DNA of 64,000 nucleotides, taken from positions 1,550,001-1,614,000 of the forward strand of contig NZ_AP025292.1 of assembly GCF_036492425.1 (NCBI RefSeq), given 5' to 3'. The translations under genes and the position numbers were made by a program. Source of the stretch: Persicobacter psychrovividus (GTDB taxonomy: Bacteria > Bacteroidota > Bacteroidia > Cytophagales > Cyclobacteriaceae). Shown here in pieces: positions 1-9,498 of this stretch (the stretch's first letter is position 1; each line of letters begins with the position of its first letter). The notes below the pieces were generated by a model, which was not told the origin of the DNA, did not search any database, and saw only the letters and a list, made by a program, of their open reading frames with translations.

Positions 1-3000
1 CAAACAGTTGATTTGCGCCCCGCTTTTTATATGGCGTTTGGACCTTGAGAAAGATCCCCGAAATCTCAACGACTGGAAAATCAAAAAGAATGAAGATCAT
101 CCGATCATTATCAATGAGCAATTACGCTCTTATATTGAATCAGAATTTGGCGGGCTGAAATTGCCTGAAATTCCTGAAGGGATGCTGGATGACAACCTCA
201 TTGATGAGGGTGAATTATTGCAGATGGTGAATACCATCATGGCTACCCTCAAAGCACAACAAGTGGAGGCGATTCCTGAACTTTCCGCCACACCCGATAA
301 AGCCCGGATGGAAAACCTGACGGGCTCCACCCCATGGATTGCCTGGAGTGGTGTTTTTGGCATGTTCCGTGCACAGCGCGAGAGTATTATTTATGACCTG
401 AAGCACGTGCAGGATCATTTTGAGGATTTTAAAGAAACGGAAGACCACGACTCTTACCGCGCATTCACTACCTCCTCGGTAACAGTGGACCCAAGTCAGG
501 AGAAGCTGATTCATTTGTTGGGTGAGGAACGAAAGCTCATTATTCAGGGCCCTCCCGGCACAGGGAAAAGCCAATCGCTAACGGCCATTATTACCAATGC
601 ACTGGAAAATAATGCCCGCTGTCTGGTGGTATGTGAAAAGAAAACAGCCCTTGAAGTCCTTAAAAATAACCTTGCCAAAATCGGGCTCGATCACCTGTGT
701 GTCGTTATCGATGACGTTAATAAGGACCGAAAAAAAGTGGTGGACGCTATCCGAAATATTGTCGATGGTAAGAACGAACTGCCTTTCGGGAATCTGAGTG
801 TCAATGATTATGAGATGGCACGCAGCCGTTTCGAGAAAATCAAAGTGCAGGCCAATCAGCAGTATCACCATGCTACGGCCAAGGTGCTTGGCGATTTCTC
901 GTGGAAGGATGCCATTGCCAAAAAAATGAGTGCGGAGAAGAAACTCTCCGATGGGCAACCGGAGCAATTGCCCCAACAGGGAAGTCTTGCCTTTACGATT
1001 GAAGAGCTCGCAAGTTTGGAAGATCAGATCAGGGATGCACAATATTTGTTTGAAGCCATCGGGCAGCTTGATTGTAGTTTGAAGTTATTCAAAGCCACTG
1101 TTTTTGAGCGGAAATTTTCTCAGACCCTGAGAAATGAACTGGATGGCAAGCTCGTGCAGGTTCAGGAAAATCTTAAAACCCTCCATAAGCAGTTGGCGAA
1201 GGCTGAAACAAGTTTTGGCGACAAACTCTGGGATCAGAAATCTCAGGGAGGATTGTTGTTTTTCATCAAGTCGATTTTCAACAGTAAGCTGAAACAGATG
1301 AAAGCAACAGCAACGGAGTTGGAACAACAAGCATTGAAGCTTGATGCCTCCTTGAGCGCCCTGATCAGTAATCATCCGGTGGAAGGCATTCAGTCTGGTG
1401 AGGACATCAGTAGGTTTGTCAGCGAGAATGAGTCATTGCTGGAGCAATTGCAGGCAGACATGAGATCCTACAAACCGTTCCACGACTGGCAATATTTTAA
1501 ATCGCAAACAGCCCATCAGCAGGCACGGGTTCTAATAGATCATCTCGAACAGGTACCTGTTGCAGACTGGTACAACTGCTTTCAGTATTGGTATTTCAAC
1601 AGTTTACTGTTGGCTAAAGAGCATGAACAAGTAGGGGTGCAGAATCAGGATGATCGATTGTTGCGGCAGCTGAATGAGCTTACGGCAGAAATTCAAAAGC
1701 ATCAGGCGCAATACATCATCACGCAGCAATCTAAAAAAGTTCAGCAGACCCTCTCGCAGAAAAATCGGCAGAGCCTGAAATTATTGTTCAACTATCGGAA
1801 AAATAAAGCCCACCAAAGCAAGACGTCGCTAAGGAAAATTCTTGATCGGGAGTTTGATCTCTTCACCGATTTCTTTCCTGTAACAATGGTTAACCCCGTA
1901 GTTTGCAGTTCTATCATTCCTATGCAGGCAGACCTTTACGATCTCGTGATTTTTGATGAAGCTTCGCAGATTCGCCTTGAGGATTCCTATGCTGCACTGA
2001 TGCGTGGCAAGTTTAAAATTGTTTCTGGCGATGTGCATCAAATGCCTCCTTCTTCTTATTTCAGCAAGGGTGGAGAAGCGGCAGAAGAAGAGGAGGGCGA
2101 CGAGGAAGATGTGGCCCTGGCCGGTAGCGAGTCTTTACTGACTTTCGCCAAAGACAGCTCCTTTAAGTTTTCTTACCTTGATTTCCATTACCGCTCGAAA
2201 CACCCACATCTGATTGATTTTTCAAATGCGGCATTTTATGGCGGTCGTTTGGTGCCTATGCCGAATTCAAAAAATTATTCGCCCATTAAGTTTCATGAGG
2301 TGAATGGGCTTTATGAAAACCGTACCAATCCAACGGAGGCCATGGAAATCGTGAAGTTCCTGGCCAATGAAATTAAGCCTGATCAGCAGGGGCAACTTCC
2401 TTCTGTGGGGGTGGCAACTTTCAATATGGATCAGCGGAATTTAATCTGGGACATGATTTTCAAGGCTTGTGAGGAGTCTGCTGAATTTTCCAAAAAATTA
2501 CAGGCCCTGACTGCCGCAGGATTTTTCGTGAAAAACCTGGAGAATATTCAAGGCGATGAGCGTGATATAATTATGTTATCAACCACCTTTGGTTGTAATG
2601 CTGAAGGGAAATTCCGGCAAATTTTTGGGCAGCTGAACAATGTAACTAAAGGTTATAAGCTGCTCAATGTAATTGTCACCAGGGCCAAAGAACAGCTTCA
2701 TGTGTTCAGCTCTTTTCCAAGTGAATCCTATGCAAAGTATTTGGATGAAATTGCAACTTCTGGCAACAATGGAAAGGGAATTCTATATGCTTATTTGGCT
2801 TATGCGCGTGCCTGTTCTAATGGAAATGAAGAGGAGCGACAAGGGATTTTAAATCATCTGCAACAGTATTCTGCAGAAAGCAGTTCTGCCGCGGAGGTGG
2901 GAGAAAATGAAACAGAATCCCCTTTTGAGCAGGAAGTTTATGAATACCTGCTGGATTTCTTCCCAAAAGAGTCGATCGTGTTGCAATATCCTTTTGGTGG

Positions 3001-3235
3001 GTTCAGACTTGATTTTGTGTTGAAAAATTCAAAAGGGGAGCCTGTGATTTGTTTGGAAGCCGATGGTAAAAAATTCCACGAGTCTGATGAGGCTTATCGT
3101 TACGACCTCCACCGTCAGAATATTCTTGAGCAGCACGGGTTCAAAGTCTATCGAATTTGGTCTACAAATTGGTGGCAAGATCCTTTGGGTGAAATTCAGA
3201 AGTTAAGACGCTACGCTGAACAGTATTTAAATTAA
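1..3235 (+). CDS. Superfamily-1 DNA/RNA helicase with C-terminal nuclease-like domain (5' end missing)
   Basis: This is the 3' part of a large AAA/superfamily-1 helicase. The reading frame is open to the left edge, so the true start lies outside the window; the TTG at 8 is only the first possible codon. Counting from 8, a Walker A motif GPPGTGKS sits at about residues 181-188 and a Walker B DLVIFDEASQ at about 645-654. The later helicase motifs NIQGDERDIIML and LNVIVTRAKEQLHV are present. The middle (about 350-620) is long and helical. The last 110 residues contain RLDFVL followed by ICLEADGKKFHES, which matches the Vsr/DUF559-like fold often appended to such helicases. Related proteins are helicase-nuclease fusions, some found in anti-phage islands. 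The left neighbours that would test this are outside the window. A defence role is inference; the helicase assignment is firm. Confidence 0.85.
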   Translation, partial: KQLICAPLFIWRLDLEKDPRNLNDWKIKKNEDHPIIINEQLRSYIESEFGGLKLPEIPEGMLDDNLIDEGELLQMVNTIMATLKAQQVEAIPELSATPDKARMENLTGSTPWIAWSGVFGMFRAQRESIIYDLKHVQDHFEDFKETEDHDSYRAFTTSSVTVDPSQEKLIHLLGEERKLIIQGPPGTGKSQSLTAIITNALENNARCLVVCEKKTALEVLKNNLAKIGLDHLCVVIDDVNKDRKKVVDAIRNIVDGKNELPFGNLSVNDYEMARSRFEKIKVQANQQYHHATAKVLGDFSWKDAIAKKMSAEKKLSDGQPEQLPQQGSLAFTIEELASLEDQIRDAQYLFEAIGQLDCSLKLFKATVFERKFSQTLRNELDGKLVQVQENLKTLHKQLAKAETSFGDKLWDQKSQGGLLFFIKSIFNSKLKQMKATATELEQQALKLDASLSALISNHPVEGIQSGEDISRFVSENESLLEQLQADMRSYKPFHDWQYFKSQTAHQQARVLIDHLEQVPVADWYNCFQYWYFNSLLLAKEHEQVGVQNQDDRLLRQLNELTAEIQKHQAQYIITQQSKKVQQTLSQKNRQSLKLLFNYRKNKAHQSKTSLRKILDREFDLFTDFFPVTMVNPVVCSSIIPMQADLYDLVIFDEASQIRLEDSYAALMRGKFKIVSGDVHQMPPSSYFSKGGEAAEEEEGDEEDVALAGSESLLTFAKDSSFKFSYLDFHYRSKHPHLIDFSNAAFYGGRLVPMPNSKNYSPIKFHEVNGLYENRTNPTEAMEIVKFLANEIKPDQQGQLPSVGVATFNMDQRNLIWDMIFKACEESAEFSKKLQALTAAGFFVKNLENIQGDERDIIMLSTTFGCNAEGKFRQIFGQLNNVTKGYKLLNVIVTRAKEQLHVFSSFPSESYAKYLDEIATSGNNGKGILYAYLAYARACSNGNEEERQGILNHLQQYSAESSSAAEVGENETESPFEQEVYEYLLDFFPKESIVLQYPFGGFRLDFVLKNSKGEPVICLEADGKKFHESDEAYRYDLHRQNILEQHGFKVYRIWSTNWWQDPLGEIQKLRRYAEQYLN

Positions 3236-3355
3236 TAGAAGGTTAGGCTTGCGGTCTTGTTACGAAAGGGAGGCTCGCGACTGGAACATCAAGTACAATT
3301 TTGTGGCTTTTCTTTTGTTTTGAAAGTGGAGCTTAATGTGCTGTTGTTGATGGAG

Positions 3356-3385
3356 GTGCCCCTTATTTTTGAGGGGCACTTTTTT
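3356..3385 (+). terminator. Rho-independent terminator after the helicase gene
   Basis: An 8-bp stem GTGCCCCT/AGGGGCAC (3356-3363 and 3372-3379) is followed by six T on the + strand. It overlaps the last codons of the convergent histidine kinase gene. Confidence 0.7.
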
Positions 3386-5021
3386 CTGATTCCAAAAGGT
3401 ATGGAATATTGATTTTGAATGTGGTACCGACGCCAAGGACACTTTCCACGCCGATCGTCCCCTTGTGGAGTTCAACAAACTGCTTCACAAACGACAGGCC
3501 GATACCCGTTCCCTTATGATTTTCGGTATTGGTGGCACGGAAAAAGGGCATGAACAAATTTTTCAAATCATCAGCAGGAATGCCAATGCCCTGATCGGCG
3601 ATGGTAAGCTGAAAATCATCTTCCTGATAGGTTAACGAAATGGTGATCACCTCATTTTCACTGTTGGAATATTTCAGGGCGTTACAAATCAGATTAGACA
3701 CAATATGCTGAAATAGATAAAAGTCCAAATTGACCTTGCGATCATTTTGAGGCGCTTTAAAGTTGACATTCCTTTTTTCAGGGAAGGCGTTCAGGTGTTT
3801 TTTGATTTGATCTTCTATGAGTGCTTTTAGGCAACAGGGGGTAACTTTCAAGGTCGGGTTTGCCGACTCAAGGCTACCGAAATCGAGCATCCGCTCCATC
3901 ATCTGACGAAGGGACTCAACGGATTCGTAGATTTGGGAGTATCGCTTTGGCGAGTTTTTTGGAAGCGGATGGCAACCGCCTTCAATTTCAAGTAATTCGC
4001 TTGCAGACTGAATTGTGGCAAGTGGGGTTCTGAACTGATGAGAAACCATCGTTACAAATTTCGTTTTCAGTTCATTCATCTCTGCCTGGTGGTTCAATGC
4101 CTGTTGAAGCGTGATCTCATGGTTTTTTCGATCTGTGATATCATGAATGATCAGGTGGTAGAACCGCTGCTGGTTTTCCTGCCCCTGATGAAAAATGGTG
4201 TCAAGATATTTCTCCTGTTGATTGAAAGTAAGTTGTAACTCTTTGACGACATGATCCGCCTCGGATTGTATTCTTTCATTTACCAATCGGTGTAAAAACA
4301 GGGTGAGTTCGGTTTGGGTGTTGAACGGCAGCACCTGTGAGGCCGATTTGCTGAGGTAAAGCATGTTTCTGTTTTCATCAAAAGAGGCCATCAGGTAACT
4401 ATTTTCAATGGCAGATACCAGGTGTCGTTGAATTTGGTTATTGAGTAACAATTCGGTTTTTCTTCGGAACTCCTCTTTTTTGAAGAAGTAAGTAGCAAAT
4501 GTGGACAAAACGAAAATCGAAATGAGTTGTGCCTGTCGAGTATCAAAATTGACGGGCTCGCCCATGATGCTATCGGGTAAAAATCGTTCGGTCAGTAACA
4601 TGGCGAGGAGCAATGCGCTGAAGGCGATGATGTACTTCCCAATTAAATTTTTAGGCATTAAAAGCAATAGCGCAACATTACAGCCAATGATCCCGACACT
4701 CGCTGTACCATGAACACCACCCATGGTGTACCATTCAAAAAGGAGTAAAAAGGTGAATAAGCCACAAAATCCATAGAGTGCTTTTAGAAAGTCTCTCCTG
4801 AACCGGTTAAGGTAATAACACCCACAGCTGATGGAAAACAGCAAGCTGATTGTAATGATGGGCAATTGACCGAAAACACCCAAAAAAGCTGCGGGAAGTA
4901 TGGAGATTCCAATAAGACTTCCCGTCAAGGAAAAACCATTCAGTAGTTTTTCTTCAAAGGAAAACCGATTGTCGAAGCCAAGCAACTGACGGATATTTGA
5001 AATGGATAGGTTCATGGGCAA
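3363..5021 (-). CDS. Membrane-bound sensor histidine kinase (paralogue 1)
   Basis: This 552-residue protein has about six hydrophobic segments in residues 30-180. A PAS-like segment follows (about 200-300), then a HisKA dimerisation helix with the phospho-acceptor His near residue 328 (MVSHQFRTPL). A HATPase_c domain follows, with N-box HIVSNLICNALKYS, G1 box DQGIGIPADD and G2 box GTGIGLSFVKQ. All catalytic boxes look intact, so it should autophosphorylate and pass phosphate to a response regulator. None is encoded next to it. It follows its paralogue (5060-6718) by 38 nt on the same strand, suggesting one transcript. The transmembrane sensor part is not a family I recognise by name, so the ligand is unknown. 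Confidence 0.9.
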   Translation of the reverse strand: MPMNLSISNIRQLLGFDNRFSFEEKLLNGFSLTGSLIGISILPAAFLGVFGQLPIITISLLFSISCGCYYLNRFRRDFLKALYGFCGLFTFLLLFEWYTMGGVHGTASVGIIGCNVALLLLMPKNLIGKYIIAFSALLLAMLLTERFLPDSIMGEPVNFDTRQAQLISIFVLSTFATYFFKKEEFRRKTELLLNNQIQRHLVSAIENSYLMASFDENRNMLYLSKSASQVLPFNTQTELTLFLHRLVNERIQSEADHVVKELQLTFNQQEKYLDTIFHQGQENQQRFYHLIIHDITDRKNHEITLQQALNHQAEMNELKTKFVTMVSHQFRTPLATIQSASELLEIEGGCHPLPKNSPKRYSQIYESVESLRQMMERMLDFGSLESANPTLKVTPCCLKALIEDQIKKHLNAFPEKRNVNFKAPQNDRKVNLDFYLFQHIVSNLICNALKYSNSENEVITISLTYQEDDFQLTIADQGIGIPADDLKNLFMPFFRATNTENHKGTGIGLSFVKQFVELHKGTIGVESVLGVGTTFKINIPYLLESEKSAPQK

Positions 5022-5059
5022 TTTGATCTGAAAATAGGATACGGCTTTGGGTCGATAAT

Positions 5060-6718
5060 TTAAGTGGAAACCTTCGTTTGTTGATGAACGGATTGCAGTT
5101 CATTTTCGGTTTGATAGGGGATAGTCACCGTCATGATCGTGCCAAGGTTGAGCTCGCTTTCAAGACTAATTTGTCCGTCGTGTATTTCAACAAATTGCTT
5201 GACAAACGACAGGCCGATACCCGTCCCTTTGTGGTTTTCTGTGTTCGATGCCCGATAGAAGGGCTCAAATAATTTTTTTTGATCTTCCGCAGGAATACCG
5301 ATGCCATAATCCTGCACAACCAAAGAACAAGAAGATGCCCCAAAAATGAGCGTTACCTCGATCACTGAATTTGATGGTGAGTATTTCAGTGCATTACACA
5401 TCAAATTACTGCAAATATGTTGATAGAGATAATAATCAACAGCAACCTCTTGAGTCTGTCCTTTGGTCTGAAATTGAATACTTCTGCCATTGTAGGTGGA
5501 GGTCGTCAGTTTTTGAATCTGATCTTTAATGATTTCGACAATATTGCAAGGCTCGCGCCGTAATATCGGGTTGCTGTTCTCCATCCGCCCAAAATCAAGC
5601 AGTCTTTCCATCATTTCTTTCAGGGAATTGACGGACTCAAAAATTTGGGTGTGGTGTTTCTGTGGCTGGTTAACAGACTGCTGATTCATCTGCAAAAGCT
5701 CGCAGGCAGATTGTATGGTTGTCAGTGGGGTGCGAAATTGATGAGAAACCATACTGACAAATTTGGTTTTCATTTGGTTGATTTCCGCCTGATGGTTAAG
5801 GGCCTTCTGCAAGGTTATTTCATCTTTTTTCCTTTGAGTAATATCATGAATAATCAGGTGTGTGAACTGAGATCGGTCTTCCTGTTCCAAATGAAAATGA
5901 ATGTCAAAAAAGCGATCTTTACCATCTTCATTGAGCGAGAGAACTTTTGATCTGTTGGCACTTGACTGCATCATAAATGATTTGGCCGTAGTTACCAAAA
6001 ATTGCTCCATGGCTTTTTTATCAGGAAAAGGGAGCAGGGATTGTGCCGAGTTACTGAGGTAAATCAGCTGGTATTCTTCATCAAAAGAAGCCATAATGTA
6101 TTTATCCTCAATGGCTGATACAAGGTGGCGCTGAATCCTTGATTTGATCAGTAATTGCATTTTTCGGTGGTACTCCTCCTTTTTAAAAATATAGGCTGAA
6201 AGCGTGCTGATGATCAGCATAAAAAAGAGTTGCATTTGGCGGGTATGGAAATCGACAGGCGGGCCAATAATAACGGAGGGGTAATACCGCTCGATGAGAA
6301 AAATGGCACCCGCTACCGAGAAAATATAAAGGATGTATTTCCCGATGAGTTTCTTGGGCATTAACAGCATGGTGGCAATATTGAACCCCAACATCGCTAT
6401 GCCATAGGTTCCTCGCACGCCACCCATCGTTCGCCATTCGTAAATAAAAAGGGTAGAGGCCATCAGTACAAATATGATGATGGCAGCATTAAATTTTTTG
6501 AAAATCCGTGAACAGATAAAGACAGCTGAATTGGTGCCGAAAAGAATAATGGTTGTCAGGATGGCTGCTTTGGGGTACACTCCAGCAACCGCCATAGGGA
6601 AATTTATCAACCCAATAATCGCTCCTAAAAATGAGAAGCCATGCAATAGTTTTTCCTCAAAAATAAAACTATCGTTAAAGCCCAGTAAAGTTCTTAGTTG
6701 ATGGAGTTGTTGCTTCAT
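5060..6718 (-). CDS. Membrane-bound sensor histidine kinase (paralogue 2)
   Basis: This 552-residue kinase has the same length and architecture as its downstream neighbour. Both start with a short LLGF-containing amphipathic N-terminus and share a multi-pass membrane region with the motif TMGGV(R/H)GT. A PAS-like segment, HisKA (MVSHQFRTPL) and HATPase_c follow, with G1 box DYGIGIPAED and G2 box GTGIGLSFVKQ. The two genes are clearly a tandem duplication whose cytoplasmic halves are better conserved than the linkers. It is the first gene of the pair and probably carries the promoter, though no convincing TAnnTTTG element was found in the 198 bp upstream. No cognate regulator is adjacent. The C-terminal tail after the last G-box is Gln/Ser-rich and differs from paralogue 1. 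Confidence 0.9.
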   Translation of the reverse strand: MKQQLHQLRTLLGFNDSFIFEEKLLHGFSFLGAIIGLINFPMAVAGVYPKAAILTTIILFGTNSAVFICSRIFKKFNAAIIIFVLMASTLFIYEWRTMGGVRGTYGIAMLGFNIATMLLMPKKLIGKYILYIFSVAGAIFLIERYYPSVIIGPPVDFHTRQMQLFFMLIISTLSAYIFKKEEYHRKMQLLIKSRIQRHLVSAIEDKYIMASFDEEYQLIYLSNSAQSLLPFPDKKAMEQFLVTTAKSFMMQSSANRSKVLSLNEDGKDRFFDIHFHLEQEDRSQFTHLIIHDITQRKKDEITLQKALNHQAEINQMKTKFVSMVSHQFRTPLTTIQSACELLQMNQQSVNQPQKHHTQIFESVNSLKEMMERLLDFGRMENSNPILRREPCNIVEIIKDQIQKLTTSTYNGRSIQFQTKGQTQEVAVDYYLYQHICSNLMCNALKYSPSNSVIEVTLIFGASSCSLVVQDYGIGIPAEDQKKLFEPFYRASNTENHKGTGIGLSFVKQFVEIHDGQISLESELNLGTIMTVTIPYQTENELQSVHQQTKVST

Positions 6719-6861
6719 GAATAGGTCAATAGTGCTAAAAACATCTTATCTAATATTGTATATGAATTATACTGTTTTTAGTTCAACAATTGACGGTGAA
6801 TCATTCTGTGTATTGGGAAATTATGTTGTTTTTAGGTATTTCAGTACAACCTTTTCCTTAA

Positions 6862-6893
6862 ACAAAAAAAGGTGAGCCAATGCCCACCTTTTC
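6862..6893 (-). terminator. Terminator after the first acetate kinase gene
   Basis: On the minus strand the stem AAAAGGTG/CACCTTTT, extended by a GC/GC pair, encloses a short loop and ends in a run of seven T. It lies 24 nt past the stop codon of the acetate kinase gene at 6917 and closes the pta-ack cluster. Confidence 0.75.
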
Positions 6894-6916
6894 CATTTAT
6901 ATTTTTCTTCGCTTAA

Positions 6917-8119
6917 TTAAAGCGCATTTACGATTTCCTCGGTGTCGCGGGCAATCATAAATTCTTCGTTTGTAGGCAATACCATTACCTTCACTTTAGA
7001 ATCTGGTGTAGAAATTTCAGTTTCAGTACCAAATGTGGTTGCATTCAACTCATCATTAAGTTCAACACCCAAATATGGGAAGTGATCAGAAACATCTTTA
7101 CGTACATAGAAAGCATTTTCGCCAATACCACCAGTGAAAAGAATCAAATCAACACCTTTCATCACAGCAGTATAAGAACCTACATACTTGGCAATACGCT
7201 GACAGTACATGTCATAAGCCAACTGTGCACGTTCGTTGCCATTTTTCATGCCTTCAAGAATATCACGCATATCGGAAGAGATACCTGAAACGCCCAACAT
7301 ACCCGATCTTTTGTTGATCAAGCTATTGGCTGCATTGGCATCGATTCCTTCCTGAATCATGATGTAGGTCAAAACACCCAAATCAACATCACCAGCACGT
7401 GTACCCATGATCATACCTTCCGTAGGGGTCATTCCCATTGAAGTATCAACAGACTTACCATTTTCGATTGCAGTTACCGAAGCACCACCACCCAAGTGGC
7501 AAGTAATGATTTTCTTGGTCGTGATGTCCCATCCCAACACTTCACATGCGCGTTCTGCTACATACTGGTGAGAAGTACCATGGAAACCGTAACGACGGAT
7601 ACCATATTTTTTGTACAACTGGTAAGGGATCGCATACATGTAAGCTTTTGCAGGCATGGTCTGGTGGAAAGCGGTATCGAATACAGCTACCTGAGGAACC
7701 TCAGGAAGAAGGGTATCGATCGCACTGATTCCCATCATGTTTGCAGGGTTGTGCAATGGCGCAAGGTCGAACAATTTCTTGATGTCCTCACGTACACTGT
7801 CGGTAATTAAGGTTGATTTTTTGAAGTGCTCACCACCATGTGTTACACGATGACCAACAGCATCAATTTCATTCATATCAGCAATAACACCATGCTTCTT
7901 AGAGGTGATAATTCCTAATACATACTCAATTCCTTGAGTGTGGTCATTAATTTCACCATCGAAAACAACTTTTTTACCGTTGTTGTCTTTGATTGTAAGG
8001 AATGCACCTGCAAGACCTACTTTCTCCACCAAACCAGTGATTTTCACCTCACGGGTTTCTGTGTTAAATAATTGAAACTTGATGGAAGAACTTCCACAAT
8101 TTAGAACAAGAATATTCAT
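6917..8119 (-). CDS. ackA: Acetate kinase (copy 1)
   Basis: Acetate kinase interconverts acetyl phosphate plus ADP with acetate plus ATP in the cytoplasm. At 400 residues it has the usual family length. It carries the N-terminal phosphate motif NCGSSSIKFQLF, then VFDTAFHQTMP, RYGFHGTSH, CHLGGGASV, the GMIMGTRAGD segment, SDMRDIL, and the adenosine-binding FTGGIGENA. All are hallmark ASKHA acetate-kinase motifs, and no catalytic residue is obviously lost. It is last in the minus-strand order pta, 3-hydroxyacyl-CoA dehydrogenase, acetate kinase, acetate kinase. It lies 123 nt after copy 2, with a hairpin between. It may prefer a different acyl group from copy 2; the sequence alone does not tell. 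Confidence 0.95.
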   Translation of the reverse strand: MNILVLNCGSSSIKFQLFNTETREVKITGLVEKVGLAGAFLTIKDNNGKKVVFDGEINDHTQGIEYVLGIITSKKHGVIADMNEIDAVGHRVTHGGEHFKKSTLITDSVREDIKKLFDLAPLHNPANMMGISAIDTLLPEVPQVAVFDTAFHQTMPAKAYMYAIPYQLYKKYGIRRYGFHGTSHQYVAERACEVLGWDITTKKIITCHLGGGASVTAIENGKSVDTSMGMTPTEGMIMGTRAGDVDLGVLTYIMIQEGIDANAANSLINKRSGMLGVSGISSDMRDILEGMKNGNERAQLAYDMYCQRIAKYVGSYTAVMKGVDLILFTGGIGENAFYVRKDVSDHFPYLGVELNDELNATTFGTETEISTPDSKVKVMVLPTNEEFMIARDTEEIVNAL

Positions 8120-8209
8120 TTTGGAATGGAGTATTTTTAATTTCTACTTTTTATTGCAATCGAAGATAATGTATTAAGATAAGTATAATGGTTAGGTATT
8201 GTTTGAAAG

Positions 8210-8234
8210 GAGGGTACTGCGGAACAATACCCTC
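8210..8234. terminator. Hairpin between the two acetate kinase genes
   Basis: A 7-bp perfect stem GAGGGTA/TACCCTC encloses 11 nt. On the minus strand it follows the stop of the upstream acetate kinase but has only a weak T tail, so it could be a leaky terminator or an mRNA stability element separating the two genes. Confidence 0.4.
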
Positions 8235-8242
8235 AATTTTTT

Positions 8243-9460
8243 TTAGGCTTCCACCGCTTCAACAACCGTCAGGCGGTAAGAGTCCTCAGCAATAACAAGC
8301 TCCTCGTTGGTCGGCACGACCATCACTTTCACTTTGGAGTCTGGCTTGGTAATGATGCGTTCTTCAGCTCTGAAGGATTTGTTCACTTCATGATCGAAAT
8401 CAACCCCCATAAACTCAAGACCACGGCAAACACCCGCACGGGTAACATCGCCATTTTCACCAACACCACCAGTAAAGATGATGGCATCAACCCCACCCAT
8501 AGCTACTGCATAACCACCAATGTATTTTTTAATACGGTAATCATACATGTCCAGGGCAAGTTGTGCGCGGTCATTTCCTTTTTCGAAAGCCTCCAGCTCG
8601 ATATCCCTCATGTCTGAAGAGATACCCGTGATGCCCAATACGCCCGATCGCTTGTTAATCAAGGTGTTGGCCGTGTTTACACTGATGTCTTCTTTTTTCA
8701 TAATGAAGGTCAGCACGCCCAAATCGAGGTCACCAGCTCTTGTGCCCATAATCATTCCTTCCACAGGCGTTAATCCCATAGAGGTATCCACTGATCTTCC
8801 GCCATCAATAGCGGCAATAGATGCCCCACCACCGAGGTGGCAAGAAATGATTTTCGCTTTATTGTAATCAAGGCCTAAAATCTCACAGGCACGTCGTGAA
8901 ACATACTTGTGGGAGGTGCCATGAAAACCGTAGCGGCGAATCCCGTATTTTTTATACAACTCATAAGGAATTGCATACATATAGGAGTGCGCAGGCATGG
9001 ATTGATGAAAAGCGGTATCGAAAACTGCCACCTGAGGAACACCAGGTAGGATGTCCATCATGGATTTAATCCCCAAAAGGTTCGGAGGATTATGAAGTGG
9101 TGCGAGGTCGATACATTTTTCAATTTCCTTGAGGACTTCAGGAGTAACAATGGCTGAGTCCTTAAAGGTTTCTCCGCCATGTACCACACGGTGACCTACT
9201 GCTTGAATTTCTTCCAGTGAACTTACCACGCCAAAGCGCTCACTTTTCAATACTCCAAGTACATATTCTATACCTGCAGTGTGATCCATGATGTCACCTT
9301 CCAAAATTACTTTATTACCATTCTTATCTTTTGTTTTGAGGAAGGACCCCGACAATCCAATTTTTTCTACAATACCATTGGCCAGTTCCGTGGCTTCAGG
9401 CATGTTCAGTAACTGATATTTTATCGAAGAACTCCCGCAGTTTAATACTAAAATCTTCAT
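8243..9460 (-). CDS. ackA: Acetate kinase (copy 2)
   Basis: This second 405-residue acetate kinase is a clear tandem paralogue of the gene at 6917-8119. The same motif series is intact: NCGSSSIKYQLL, VFDTAFHQSMP, RYGFHGTSH, CHLGGGASI, GMIMGTRAGD, SDMRDIE and FTGGVGENG. Differences cluster in surface segments and in the C-terminal tail, where this copy ends VVEAVEA. It sits 38 nt after the 3-hydroxyacyl-CoA dehydrogenase gene, close enough for co-transcription with pta. Retention of two intact copies suggests differential expression or acyl-substrate preference (acetate versus propionate or butyrate); this is inference. Confidence 0.95.
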   Translation of the reverse strand: MKILVLNCGSSSIKYQLLNMPEATELANGIVEKIGLSGSFLKTKDKNGNKVILEGDIMDHTAGIEYVLGVLKSERFGVVSSLEEIQAVGHRVVHGGETFKDSAIVTPEVLKEIEKCIDLAPLHNPPNLLGIKSMMDILPGVPQVAVFDTAFHQSMPAHSYMYAIPYELYKKYGIRRYGFHGTSHKYVSRRACEILGLDYNKAKIISCHLGGGASIAAIDGGRSVDTSMGLTPVEGMIMGTRAGDLDLGVLTFIMKKEDISVNTANTLINKRSGVLGITGISSDMRDIELEAFEKGNDRAQLALDMYDYRIKKYIGGYAVAMGGVDAIIFTGGVGENGDVTRAGVCRGLEFMGVDFDHEVNKSFRAEERIITKPDSKVKVMVVPTNEELVIAEDSYRLTVVEAVEA

Positions 9461-9498
9461 AGGTTGGGTTCGGTTTAGATTGATTGGTTTGGTCTGTA

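Noticed and set aside
3240-3355. Another copy of the array palindrome after the helicase gene
   Set aside because: The segment contains GGCTCGCGACTGG but no inverted partner and no match to the unit arms.
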